NCBI GenBank assembly: GCA_021029095.1
Contig: JAJOHG010000422.1
Location: 1-20,921, forward strand
Direction of reading: 5' to 3'
Length of the DNA: 20,921 nucleotides
Source: Phellopilus nigrolimitatus
Taxonomy: Eukaryota; Basidiomycota; Agaricomycetes; Hymenochaetales; Hymenochaetaceae
How positions within the stretch are numbered: position 1 is the stretch's first letter; every line of letters starts with the position of its first letter. Below are positions 1-9,640 of this stretch, in pieces. The position numbers were made by a program, and so were the translations under genes. The notes beneath the pieces were generated by a model, which searched no databases, had not been told where the DNA came from, and was given only the letters and a program-made list of their open reading frames with translations.

Positions 1-483
1 CCTCGCGCCCGTGAGCCAAGCAGATAGCGCGAATCTTGTCTGGAGAGACTCCCTGGTTCGCGAACCGAAGGTTGTACTGATCGACCATCCCTGGCTGATA
101 TCGACGCCGACGATCTGCTTCGCGTGCGGCGCGAGCGCGGCGCTGACGAGGCCTGGGTTCAGCACGTCCGTCTTCAGCACACGCGAATAAGCAAGAAACG
201 AGACCGAAGGAAACCGCTCACCCGTCCCGCATGCGAACTCGAGCACCGTCGTCTGCTCCGCGTCGAACGCATGCGCCCTCAGGATCGCGTCGGCGATCTT
301 GCCGGTGAGCTCCCGCGCGTACGGGATGTCGTCGTACGCGTGCGCCGTCTTGTCGAAGTGCGCGCGGTTGGCTTCGGAGTGAGCGTCCGCGCCGTGGTGA
401 TGGTCCTCATGGTTGTGTCCGTGTCCTTGGTGGGTCGCATGAGGCTCGGTCGCGCGGTGTTCGTGGCGTCCGGTGGAAAACAT
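1..483 (-). CDS. SAM-dependent methyltransferase, 5' part, with apparent frameshift; runs off left edge
   Basis: Class I SAM-dependent methyltransferase (UbiE/Methyltransf_12-like); the substrate cannot be read from the sequence. The ATG is at 481-483. Exon 1 (222-483) encodes a His-rich N-terminal tail, the conserved-looking stretch AHYDDIPYARELTGKIAD-like around residues 45-65, and motif I VLEFACGTG ending near residue 88. A 69-nt intron (153-221, GTGAGC...CAG) splits the last glycine of motif I. Exon 2 continues LVSAALAPHAKQIVGVDISQ, with the acidic VD of motif II. At about 89-93 the frame breaks: the expected continuation GMVDQYNLRFANQG is present but one base out, as if a G4 run had become G3. 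A TATA-like element lies 38-47 nt upstream. The family call is firm. Whether the frameshift is real or an assembly error is open. Confidence 0.75.
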   Translation of the reverse strand, partial: MFSTGRHEHRATEPHATHQGHGHNHEDHHHGADAHSEANRAHFDKTAHAYDDIPYARELTGKIADAILRAHAFDAEQTTVLEFACGTGERFPSVSFLAYSRVLKTDVLNPGLVSAALAPHAKQIVGVDISQGWSISTTFGSRTRESLQTRFALSAWLTGAR

Positions 484-521
484 CGTAGAGAATGTCTTGA
501 AAAGACATATTCAGACCTTCA

Positions 522-530
522 GCTATATAG
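522..530 (-). promoter_or_regulatory. TATA-like element of the methyltransferase gene
   Basis: The minus strand reads CTATATAG about 40 nt upstream of the ATG at 483. This is a plausible core promoter position if the 5' leader is very short. Pattern only. Confidence 0.35.
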
Positions 531-1054
531 TCCTCAGGACTTGTGAACATTGATCTTGATGACCGCTGAACATTGAGCGGTACTCGATACACGGTCAGAT
601 GAGAGAGATGCCTCGACGGACTCGGACAGCAATCAGAGCAACCATCTTTCTTACATAATCCGCTATTTTTTGCGTACATACGGTTACATTGTTTTAGGAC
701 AAGTAGACGAGCTTGCCATCATCCGATTCAAAATTGGAGCGCTTGAAAAACTCTCTGTGAAATTGGTTATTTGGTCACAGATGCGAAGATTAATAGCAGT
801 GCGAGGTGGGAAAATACTGCTGTGGTTGCAGATAACTGTGTTACCGAAAGTCCTTCACTAAACTTGACACCTCAAACTCTTTGTTGATTTACTTGTCCGC
901 TTTGACGGCAAACAATCAGCTTTTCAGCATCAGCTAGCCCTGCACCCAGTTCTGTGGCTTGGACTCGGACAAACAGTACACAAATAGATGTTGGTGGCTG
1001 AGATCGGCACTTGTGCTTATATGATCTCAGCCAGTACTCTCAGTTCAAACGACC
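531..1054. other. Intergenic region between divergent methyltransferase and F-box genes
   Basis: About 570 bases separate the two divergent starts. Short open frames here have no recognisable protein content. The only elements I can support are TATA-like sequences close to each start, so I read it as a bidirectional promoter region. Confidence 0.5.
1015..1023 (+). promoter_or_regulatory. TATA-like element upstream of F-box gene
   Basis: GCTTATATG begins 40 nt before the ATG at 1055. The same 9-mer occurs 36 nt before the P450 start. Plausible core promoter with a short leader; pattern evidence only. Confidence 0.4.
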
Positions 1055-2587
1055 ATGGCCTCGCCCGCAGCTCAACCTTCATGCAAAACCTCCTTGCTCT
1101 CATTACCTGACGAATTATTACTCAAAGTATTCTCTGAGTTCTCCTTTCCAACCCAGGCTACCGACGACAATGAACGCGTCCGACTGCCGTGGAATTCTTT
1201 CCTCGTGGATCGCCATCGCCGCGATAAAGCCAACAGCAGCGACATACATACCCGACATTCACTTGCTCGAGTCTCTAGGTTGTTTCATGCTTTGATGAAA
1301 GAGCTTCTTTATGGGTTCGTATGCATCCGCAATATTCGCAATTTGTGCGCGCTCAGAAATGCGCTCGCAAATTCGTCTGCTTTGGCCGGAAACTTGGCAC
1401 GACACACGCGGAGGATCGATATAATGCTAATAGACGAACCCGAATCATCTTCAGACTGGCATACGCGGAATCCTGACGCACGACCTAAAGCAGAACTTTC
1501 GTCCCGCTCGAGGGTAACGTCCTTCTATACGGTGGCCGAAGCCGTCCTCCGTCACTGTTCCAGCTTGACGCACCTCAGTGTCTGCATGCTTTTTGAGCCA
1601 ACAGATGATAAAGGACATCTCTTTGGCAGCGCGTTAACAGCATTGTGTCCCTCCCTTCAAGTATTGAATTGGCGCTTCGCATCAAAGATCAGGCTCGCGC
1701 CTCTGCTGCGTAACCTCGCGGCAGAGCTTCGGGTTTTGGAGGTTTCAAACGTCGCAATCTTCTGCGACGCGACCGAAATTGGCGTCTCGGAGATGCCCCA
1801 CCTCCATACGCTCAAGGGCGCAATCGACATAATTTTACCTGCTCTGAACGGCGTGCGCCTGCCTTCATTGACCACTTTTATCGCAGAGTTGCATACATCT
1901 AAGGGATATTCGGATTCGAATCTTGCAGAATTGGCCGACGAGTTCTTCGAGAAATACGGACATCAAATAACTACGTATGTCAGCTGCTCAAATAAGATAT
2001 TGGTGGACCTGACCACGATGCCGAACCTTCGCGAGCTCGCGTTTCACGTGTACGATAAACGAATCCTGTCTACGCAGAGATCCGCCATGCTGGACCTGGC
2101 ACGAATTGGTATCCTACGCATTCAAGCTCAAGAAAACTTGGACTCAAATGTTGTTCGAATCTGTGAGGAGATCCTCGATGACTATGATACAGCCTTCCCC
2201 GCTTTGAAGACCGTGCAGCTCCTTGATATGGCTCACTCTACGAACTTGCGACGAGGCTGGTCAATGTGCGGCGCGGTTGAGGATAGATTTCAGGCAGCTG
2301 GAATAGAGTTCCTCGATTACCGTGGAAACTCCATTGAATCTACTTGCCTTGAGCATACTTATAAAAGCTCTGGCGCGACCGAAAGCAACACCGAGGAATC
2401 CCCGTACGTTATGACACGCCGTGGCTTAGCTGGAGGAGCATCTCCTCGCAGGTCGGTTCGCAGCCGGCAGATCGGGATAACACGAAACTTGCCTGGAGTT
2501 GGACACGCACAAGGAAATATGCCCATTGCGTCGAATATCTGCGGACCTGAGCAGGGCTTCCACTTCAAGATGAAGCTTATGGAATGA
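1055..2587 (+). CDS. F-box-like / leucine-rich protein, single exon
   Basis: A 510-residue intronless protein. The start ACCATGG is an excellent eukaryotic initiation context. Residues 14-30 read SLLSLPDELLLKVFSEF, the classic first F-box helix. The second half of the box (LARVSRLFHALMKELLYGFV) comes only about 40 residues later, so the F-box seems to carry an insertion. The remainder has repeated short Leu-rich units (LTHLSVCMLF, LQVLNWRF, LRVLEVSNVAI, HLHTLKGAI, LRELAFHVYD) resembling degenerate leucine-rich repeats, as in basidiomycete F-box families. The Arg/Ser-rich tail after about residue 425 has no recognised domain. Expected role: substrate-recognition subunit of an SCF (Skp1-Cullin-F-box) ubiquitin ligase, by family analogy. 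Such genes are numerous and fast-evolving in Agaricomycetes, so the target is unknown. Confidence 0.72.
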   Translation: MASPAAQPSCKTSLLSLPDELLLKVFSEFSFPTQATDDNERVRLPWNSFLVDRHRRDKANSSDIHTRHSLARVSRLFHALMKELLYGFVCIRNIRNLCALRNALANSSALAGNLARHTRRIDIMLIDEPESSSDWHTRNPDARPKAELSSRSRVTSFYTVAEAVLRHCSSLTHLSVCMLFEPTDDKGHLFGSALTALCPSLQVLNWRFASKIRLAPLLRNLAAELRVLEVSNVAIFCDATEIGVSEMPHLHTLKGAIDIILPALNGVRLPSLTTFIAELHTSKGYSDSNLAELADEFFEKYGHQITTYVSCSNKILVDLTTMPNLRELAFHVYDKRILSTQRSAMLDLARIGILRIQAQENLDSNVVRICEEILDDYDTAFPALKTVQLLDMAHSTNLRRGWSMCGAVEDRFQAAGIEFLDYRGNSIESTCLEHTYKSSGATESNTEESPYVMTRRGLAGGASPRRSVRSRQIGITRNLPGVGHAQGNMPIASNICGPEQGFHFKMKLME

Positions 2588-3839
2588 GAGTCAGTGCTAC
2601 AATCTATATGTATGAAGTGTTCTTTATTATTTTTGAACCTCAACGAGTGCGTGCGATTCTGATGACTTTCGGCCACAACAGATATATCTTCTAAATTTCA
2701 CGAGAAAGGCGATATCCATCGAAAACCCACAAATTTGTACGCTGACTGCGAGACTAGTATGAGGTCCAAGTAAATTATGAGCAGCGTATTCAGGGGTTAT
2801 AACATGCTGAGAGCCGTCTATACATTATACATGTGCTTAATCACCATTCTCATTTATATAAAACATTGCACAAGGAAGCCCGCAAGAGCGCGGAAACACG
2901 TTCACGTAGGAAGAAATGGAGCTGAAGAGCAGGATAAACGTGATGATCTAGTAGGCGCATACAAAAAGCAAACATGATGGAGACGAGGACGTATGACGCA
3001 AGGGATCGCTGGTGACGCGAATAGAATTTCAATTAGGAGCTGACTTCAGGCAGACAGCGCAAGTAATAGCAGCCTTTTGGCGGGATCCAAGAAGTGTAGG
3101 TAGCCTTGCGTGCTCAAGTCGTGTGCGGTGTTTCCGAATCATTATGTCATTGAAGCATTCTCATCATGCTCGCCTGAGCAGGATCTCAAATTGAGAACAT
3201 GTGTGGTTTTGGCCTAGGTAGATCTGCTATCTAGTGGGAAATCGTCTGTCATTGCCTCCGTCGCATGGCTTCCATGGTGCTTGTCACATACAGCGATTTG
3301 ATTGAACTCTGGGATAGACAGTTGAGTACAGTGTACAAAGGACAGCGAGACAAATGTTAGCATATGCGAAACGGGAGAGCATTATCGTGATAGAATCAGC
3401 AGTCGTTTGACACATCTACATTTGAAAAGGGCCTCGAGATTATCTTGTACAGGCAGCTTCTTGGGCCATTAACCGATACATAATTCTATTGCCAGTAATT
3501 CAGTAATCAATCAGTGTGTATGACTGGCGAGCCTGACCGGCGCGACTGGGAGTCCGATCCTTACTTCCTTCGAAGGATCAACCGAAACGAGGAGCCTCAT
3601 ACCGTCGATGCTAAGAACGGCTAGGTTCAAAAATCGGGTTCATTTTTCCAGAGAGTCATATCGAGACTCGGTATATCCGTTAACATTTTGCGCAGGTGGA
3701 AGCAAATTACGTCGAAGACCCCAGGAAAGAGAGCGGAATGGACGCCACAGAGTTTGTTGGAGGGAATTTGCTTTCATATCATTACTAGTAACGGACCCGT
3801 CGTGCTAGCTGGATTGACTTTGAATAAAGTGATTACTTG
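2588..3839. other. Gene-poor intergenic stretch
   Basis: About 1.25 kb after the F-box gene. Open frames are short (60-66 codons) and give no protein-like sequence. I see no RNA gene, long repeat or transposon terminus by eye. The right end abuts the C-terminal exon of the decayed seven-TM gene. Confidence 0.5.
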
Positions 3840-5429
3840 TCAGTGAAACACAGAAAGTCTGAGGAGCGCGGAGCTTACTGTTCCCTTTCGATGGAAGCTC
3901 TGCTTCTCCGCCATAAAACTCGCTCGATCAATGTTCAATACTCGGGACATAGGTTGAGCTAGTCCTTTTATCGTATCAATGGTCCAGACGGACCGAACCG
4001 GACCGTTGGCCTTGAGTCGCGGGAATTGCAAGCCATATTTGTTTGATACATACATTACGTAAGCATAACTCGTCATACGTAAGTGCAGATCGGACTCTTC
4101 GCTCGAACTTTCGGAGCGAACGGGTTCCATTTTCTTTCCCAGAGTCCCTAGATTATGCGCAGGACCAAAACCTATGCGCACAATGATGAGTAATGGAGTG
4201 AATGCCTATTGTCTCTGTCAGCTTTGTTCCTTGGGATAATATCAGGATTTTTAAGACGTACGGTAAACTGCGCCGACACATTGTTCATCACCATTCAGCT
4301 TTGGGTTATTCGTAGATGTCAGAACGAGGAGTATGATCATGGAGGCGGTGAATATGGCGCCCGACTCTATTATAGCAGAGATAGATGCAAGGTAGATCTT
4401 GGAGATAAGGCCACCTGGAGTCTGAGTCCATGCTTGGGCGAACGGCCTTTGATGACCCAAGTACCAGAGACGTCCAGTAATGCCGCCTGTGGTCCCGACG
4501 TCCACCACAGCCAAGAGGACATGGAAGCGACAATCACAGCATCTCTTGGAGCTAATTTTGCTCCAAGCTTTGTGAATTCGACGGTAGTGTGCAGCGTAAT
4601 AACTGTATATAATCGATCCTTGAGAGATCATTGATTATAGATAGCGAGAAAGATGAAGTCAAACTTGCATGTTACCAATTTCAAAGAGGAATTTCGGTAG
4701 GGAAAGAGGAAGAGATGAAGGAAGAGAAAACTCAGTATTTTGTTTGTTGCATATATGAAAAAGAACTCACAGGGAGAATGACGACTCCCCATTTACTACT
4801 CCACGCCATATACAGACTCCATATACGAACAAGATTTGAAAGATGTCCTGAAAATACGACCCCTCAGAAAGATAGAGAAAATCGGAAACAGGATGTACGC
4901 ACCATAAGAGAATAACTAAATGACTTAACTTTCAAAGAAAGCGGAAAAGACGCGATCCATATAGGAGTGTTTCAGTGGGAGTTCTTCTCCTCGGAGTCTC
5001 GATGAATGCCTCTACTAGCTGTCGGATAGAAGGGCCGATAAGCAGTGCGGAGAGTACAATCAGGTTGGTACTTGTCGCGAGAAGTGGCCTTCGACGATAA
5101 TTTCAGAAAAGCAAATGTCAAATGTGTTGCTCAATGTGCGCAGCGAAATTGGAAGGACACTACTAACCACTGCCCATTTCCCGCGAATGTTTGCGAAAAA
5201 TATAAATGCGCACGACACATAGCAGAACACTTCGACGCTCGATAAACCGGCCGTCCGCACGTTCAATTTAATATCATTCTTACTTTGCGCCTGAGAAAGG
5301 GTATTAGATTTCAACTTCAAGGCCTGTTAAACATGAAAACCTACCATAAAACATAGCTGCGATACATATTCCCATAAGATTGTACTCGTCCAAAAGCGGA
5401 ATTTCAACGAAGACATCTGCGGCGGACAT
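3840..5429 (-). pseudogene. Decayed multi-exon seven-TM membrane protein gene
   Basis: Minus-strand exon remnants occur in the right order for the large uncharacterised Agaricomycete seven-TM family. They are: 5345-5429, ATG then MSAADVFVEIPLLDEYNL...FYG (TM1 start); about 5170-5246 (LLCVVRIYIFRKHSREMG-like); about 4903-5070 (TM2 NLIVLSALLIGPSIRQLVEAFIETP and, in a shifted frame, KVKSFSYSLM); 4771-4847 (DIFQI, then LYMAWSSKWGVVILP in another frame); about 4265-4545 (GITGRLWYLG ... IIESGAIFTASMIILLVLTSTNN); 3840-4205 (FTPLLIIVRIGFG and a polar tail). Several junctions have good GT-AG sites. At least two exons change frame internally, and the last junction does not keep frame with its strongest donor. 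No function should be assigned. A badly modelled live gene is the alternative. Confidence 0.62.
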
Positions 5430-6231
5430 CTCTAAGACGATCGAAGACTGCGGATTTCTAATCGTGCTAGAAGTCATGATCATGAGTCGTCTAGGTTTAC
5501 TTATGCATAGGACACGTGGTATCAGACGGGTGAGCACAGTGCAACATAGGTTCGAGATCATTGTCATCCCGACAGAAACTGCGGGATGAGACGAGCCCGG
5601 TTCTTGTTGGTTCAAAGCTCGAAAATTCTACAAAAAGGAGTGGAAAAACGGCTCATCTTGGATTGGAATAAGAAGCGGTCAAAAGGGTTCAGAATCGAGC
5701 ATATGGATAGCGTTCAGCAGACGATATCGCAAGCACAGCGCACAGATTTCATGGATGGTAACAGAGAAGTCAACTCCGGAGAATATCACTACATCATAAT
5801 GGTGGAAGCACCGCTAGCATGGTTTCCGAGCAATTCAGATCAGCTGAAGTCATTGATCGTTTTGCAGCTTAAAGTTTAGACGGTTGCATCTAGGGCAAAC
5901 CTTGTGTAAGACACCTAGAACTGAAGTCTGAGCCACAATCGGGAACAGTCCTTGTAAATATCCATTTTCTCTTAAGTTCCAAACGAAGCTTGATTGGTGA
6001 TAATGCGCATCGAAATTAGTCGAAACGGCGGAGCCGATGCGATCGGAAATGTAGAACTCACGCGTATAAATAGTTGCACTCCTGACAACATCTCAGCAAT
6101 CGCGCAATTAATTAATATACACGAAAAGAGAACAACTTACATATATTCTCAAACGACCACCCAAACAGCGCTCTCGAGCTTCTCAGGGTACGGCTCCGTG
6201 AACACGCGCATGTCGGTCCAGACACAAGCGA
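5430..6231. other. Intergenic stretch upstream of the decayed seven-TM gene
   Basis: One 97-codon plus-strand frame (5586-5879) is present, but it has no hydrophobic or motif structure and its codon use is unlike the intact genes. I see nothing else supportable here. Confidence 0.4.
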
Positions 6232-6801
6232 GCTCACTTCGCCCTCCACCCCGTGTGCCTCCTGAACTTCGAAGCGCTTGGAATTATTGTGCTTCTGTAC
6301 GGCAGCGCTCTGGCAGAAGAGAATCAGTACCTGAAAGATTGTGCGGAGCAAATGTTTGGGCGCGGCTTAGTGTGTTCCCTTGTTATTGGTCTCTAGATTT
6401 CCGGTGAGAGCACAGACCGGCTGTTGCGAGTAGCGGAAAGCAGTGAGGACTTCGAGTTCTGGATGCATGCCTTCTCGATCCGCGACGCAGGTATCCCGGA
6501 AAAGTGACACCGATATCGTGAGGTCGATCTCCGAGATCGAAAGAAGCGCGAGGTTCGAAACCTGGAGGTCCTGACTCAGTCTGCAGATGATGTCTGTTGG
6601 ACGATAAGTGTGACGAAGGGAACCTCAGGTTCTCCCTCTTCCCCTCTTTCGCCACTTCTTGGTCATGAAATCGAGCTTCAGTGCGATTGCGCGGGCTCGC
6701 ATGACTGTCTCGCCTTCTCAAGCGTCTGGACTTGGATTCCCGCGCGGTGCAGACTCCGCACGTTCTACGCGAGGCTACTCAGGAGGAAGAATGTGATATG
6801 A
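6232..6801 (+). pseudogene. Coding-like relic in one frame with two internal stops, family not recognised
   Basis: From 6235 to the stop at 6799-6801 a single plus-strand frame gives about 189 codons, interrupted only by TAG (6394-6396) and TGA (6505-6507). The first block (HFALHPVCLLNFEALGIIVL, then LYGSALAEENQYLKDCAEQM) and second block (STDRLLRVAESSEDFEFWMH) look like genuine amphipathic protein. The first block uses C/G-ending codons like the intact genes nearby. Sequence after about 6510 is less convincing. No start codon, splice pattern or domain is recognised. It may be an exon pair of a dead gene, or chance coding in a GC-richer patch. Confidence 0.33.
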
Positions 6802-7467
6802 TTGATTATGTGCGCTTCTGTCTTCCAAGAAAGGTCTGCTTGTTTGTCGACGTCCCAGGAACTCCGCAAAGGTTTCAGTAAATGAAGGCCGAGAGAGATG
6901 GCACTTTGTTGATCTTCGTAGCTACCGGCGTGATGCAAACGTAAATGGGATAATGAAGAGGATAATAGTTTAGATAGACTGCATTGCGATCGGGCGTCGC
7001 TGTAAAGGGGATTGAAGCGACGATAACTGGCGCTTGGCAGCCGGAGAAAGGGCAGCGATTGCTTGTCGACAGTCAAGCTCAGCGGTCTACAGAGTAAAAA
7101 ACCGACAGGAAAAGTGCGCGAGGTGTGCAGAACCAGATATACTTGAGTTTATGGTGAACTGAACTCAAGCTTGGTGTGAGTGCGGCGGACTGCCGACTGT
7201 GTTACTGTCACACAAGTCACTAATCGGCACAGAACTACACAGCCACTCGCCGGACCTTGATGAAGACAGCACGCGGCCGCCTGTTCAGAATATGCTTTCA
7301 TCAAGGGATTTCGTCAACAGACGCTGCTTTTAATGCTATTGCTTCGTAGACACAAAATAATCCTGTAGGTCAACGTTTCGAAAACATTACAGTATACGAT
7401 GTATGTAAAAGAGCATAGTGATAAATAGCACAGGAAGATGAAATACCGACGTCAGAAGAACATCGAC
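6802..7467. other. 3' intergenic region of the MFS gene
   Basis: No supportable gene. An 8-bp perfect inverted repeat (arms 7142-7149 and 7162-7169, 12-nt spacer) is the only local structure noted. It lies 300 bp beyond the MFS stop and probably has no special role. Confidence 0.4.
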
Positions 7468-9587
7468 CTAACCAACTGCTCCGTGCACAATCTTCTTTCC
7501 CTTAACTGTTTTCCACTCCATCTACGTTTTTGTTGTTAGTAGTTGCAGTGGAAAACAATTATATGAGTTTCACTCACAAACAGAGAGACCACAAAGGCCG
7601 TCGCACCCGCCGCTATGGGCAATATAAATGCTTGGTCAAGAGCATATGTATACGCCACGAGAACACCTTGCAGCTGGCTGGCGGGCACGACTTCACGAAG
7701 ATGAGTTGCTCCAGCTGCGACGATGACGGCTGGGTTTAGCCCTGTCGTTTGTTTCGGGATTTCCTCGACGAGCGTGTTGGAAAAGATATTCTGCGCGACT
7801 GAAATAGATACTGCCCCACCCAGAGAATTGAAGAACATGACGACTGCGTCTGCATAGAGTAATCGTAAGACAGTGCTTTTAAATTTCGATGAAACCAGAC
7901 GTACTTCCTGAAGGCATATCCTGCGCATTCAGTACCGCCTGCACAGCTAGAAACGGAACTTGCAAGCCTGCCCCTGCCCCGAAGCCAGTCACAAGTTGAT
8001 ATCCGATCCATGTGCCTGCACTCGAAGAGACTTTGAGCGTGAAAAGTAATCCCGCTCCAACCGTAAACAATGCCGCGCCAGCCCATACGAAGGGCACATA
8101 CCACCCAACCTTCGTGATGAGAATACCACAGATTAGCGACGAGATGGTTATACTGACGAGATACGGGATCGAACGAATGCCGGAGCCTTCTGCAGATGTG
8201 CCTTTTACCGCCTGAAAGTAAAAAGGAAGGTAGTAGACATGCGTGTAAAGTCCCATACTAAGGAGGCACGCGAAGATCGAAGCGGTGCAGACTGTACGCT
8301 GGCGAATGAAGATACGCGGCGGCACTGTCGCATCGTCCCCACGGTAGAATTGAATGCCGATGAAAACGAGGACCATGAGCGCGAAACCGAGTAGGAGGCC
8401 CCATATCTTCGGGGATTTGAAAGGATGGGTAGTGCCTCCCCATTGAAGAGCGAGGAGCAGGCACACAATTGCGCATATAAGGAAGACGGCGCCGAGGATG
8501 TCGATCTTCTTTATCTTCTGCATGAGAGTGAGATTCACGAGACGTCGCTTGGGTGGCTTGAAAAAGAAGAAGACAGTGGTGAAAGCAACTCCGCCGAAAG
8601 GGAGATTTATCTGAAATAAAATGATTCGGGTCAGAAAGTCGAGAGGAGCGGCCTGAGATGAGTGCTCACCCAGAAACACCATCTCCATGAAGCCCTATCT
8701 GTCAACGCGCCTCCTAAAATGGGACCTACGACGGAAGCAATTCCGAACATGCTCGAAAGCACCGCAATATATATCGGCATTTTTCTCAAAGGCACCGAAA
8801 AACCAACGATTGTCAGTCCGCCCTGGAATAAAGCCGACGCGCCCGCTCCTGCGACAGCGCGACCTATGATAAGCATAGGCGAACTTGTTGCCGAAGCACA
8901 GATGACAGATCCGACTGAGTTAAATAATAATAAACCTCCGAGTTGTCGAGAATAGATACAAAAGATGGAAATACGGACCTTCAAAGACAACGAGGGCCGA
9001 GAGGTATGTCCATTTAACGTCGAAGTAAGAGTAAATCTTTCCGAAGGACTGCAACGGCACGAGTGGTCAGCGCAATTCATTAATTATAGAAATGATTTAC
9101 TGGTTGCAGACTTGTGGTCGTGAGGAGGTAGGCTGATCCGTACCACCCCACGTCGTCCAAAGAATCGAATACAGAAGTAATCGTCGGAATGGCCGTTGCT
9201 AAAAAGAGAAACCACAAATGCGTCAAGTCGACGACTAGTGCGAACAGAGGGGGGCAATATACCAATGATTGTGTTGTCTAGGGCGACCTGAATGGTGCAA
9301 GATACTCAGAGATTGAATTTCGCGCCAGTTTTCAAGTAAGTGCTTACCACGAATATGACGAGAGCTAAGCCCGTCGTAAGTAGGGCGAGAGTCAAACCCG
9401 ATGGATAAACGACGTCCGTATCCTCCTCTCCCGCAGCGCCAACCGGGCTCGATATATTGCCATCTTCGTTTTTCCCGGTGTCCGTGTCGACCATTCCATG
9501 GTCGTGGCCTTGGCTCTCGATGACAGAACGAGGCGTACTTGTGCGTTCGATGTCCACAGACATGGCCGTCTTCTCGCTAGTGCCCAT
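7468..9587 (-). CDS. MFS multidrug/toxin exporter (DHA2-like, 14 TM)
   Basis: Proton-coupled exporter of small molecules at the plasma membrane, inferred from family. Exons, in reading order: 9348-9587, 9263-9287, 9101-9198, 8979-9048, 8670-8914, 7905-8610, 7578-7849, 7468-7521. Introns are 52-64 nt, all GT-AG; the last has a CTACTAAC-type branch site. They total 1710 nt, giving 569 residues. Residues 1-63 form a polar, Asp/His-rich cytosolic tail. [15 protein letters not shown] at 81-95 is the DHA motif after TM1. [10 protein letters not shown] at 162-171 contains the motif B Arg. [14 protein letters not shown] at 202-215 is antiporter motif C. LPFGG follows in exon 6. The protein ends [17 protein letters not shown]. 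The ATG at 9585-9587 is preceded by CTTCAG, possibly a 5'-UTR splice acceptor; the frame stays open upstream but that part is not family-like. It is divergent from the GMC gene. Substrate unknown. Confidence 0.93.
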
Positions 9588-9630
9588 CTGAAGCGGAACA
9601 AACAGGAAGGTTTGTGAAGAATCACAGTCG

Positions 9631-9640
9631 TTATATTTAT
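9631..9640 (-). promoter_or_regulatory. TATA-like element of the MFS gene
   Basis: The minus strand reads ATAAATATAA 44-53 nt upstream of the ATG at 9587. It is the best TATA candidate in the divergent intergenic region. Confidence 0.4.

Noticed and set aside
124..546. 140-codon plus-strand open frame with Arg/Val-rich product
   Set aside because: Shadow of the GC-rich minus-strand methyltransferase; the minus-strand reading shows SAM-binding motifs and proper splice sites.
4209..4634. 141-codon plus-strand open frame
   Set aside because: Lies opposite the exon encoding GITGRLWYLG and IIESGAIFTASMI; the minus strand is clearly the protein-like one.
6552..6562. GGTTCGAAACC resembling a tRNA B box
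   Set aside because: No A box, acceptor stem or cloverleaf can be folded around it.
6383..6721. 112-codon minus-strand frame with PPGFEPRAS
   Set aside because: Low-complexity Arg/Pro/Ser product typical of an antisense frame; the plus frame looks more like protein.
7142..7169. 8-bp inverted repeat with 12-nt spacer
   Set aside because: Too short to be a transposon end, and too far from the MFS stop to be called a 3' signal.
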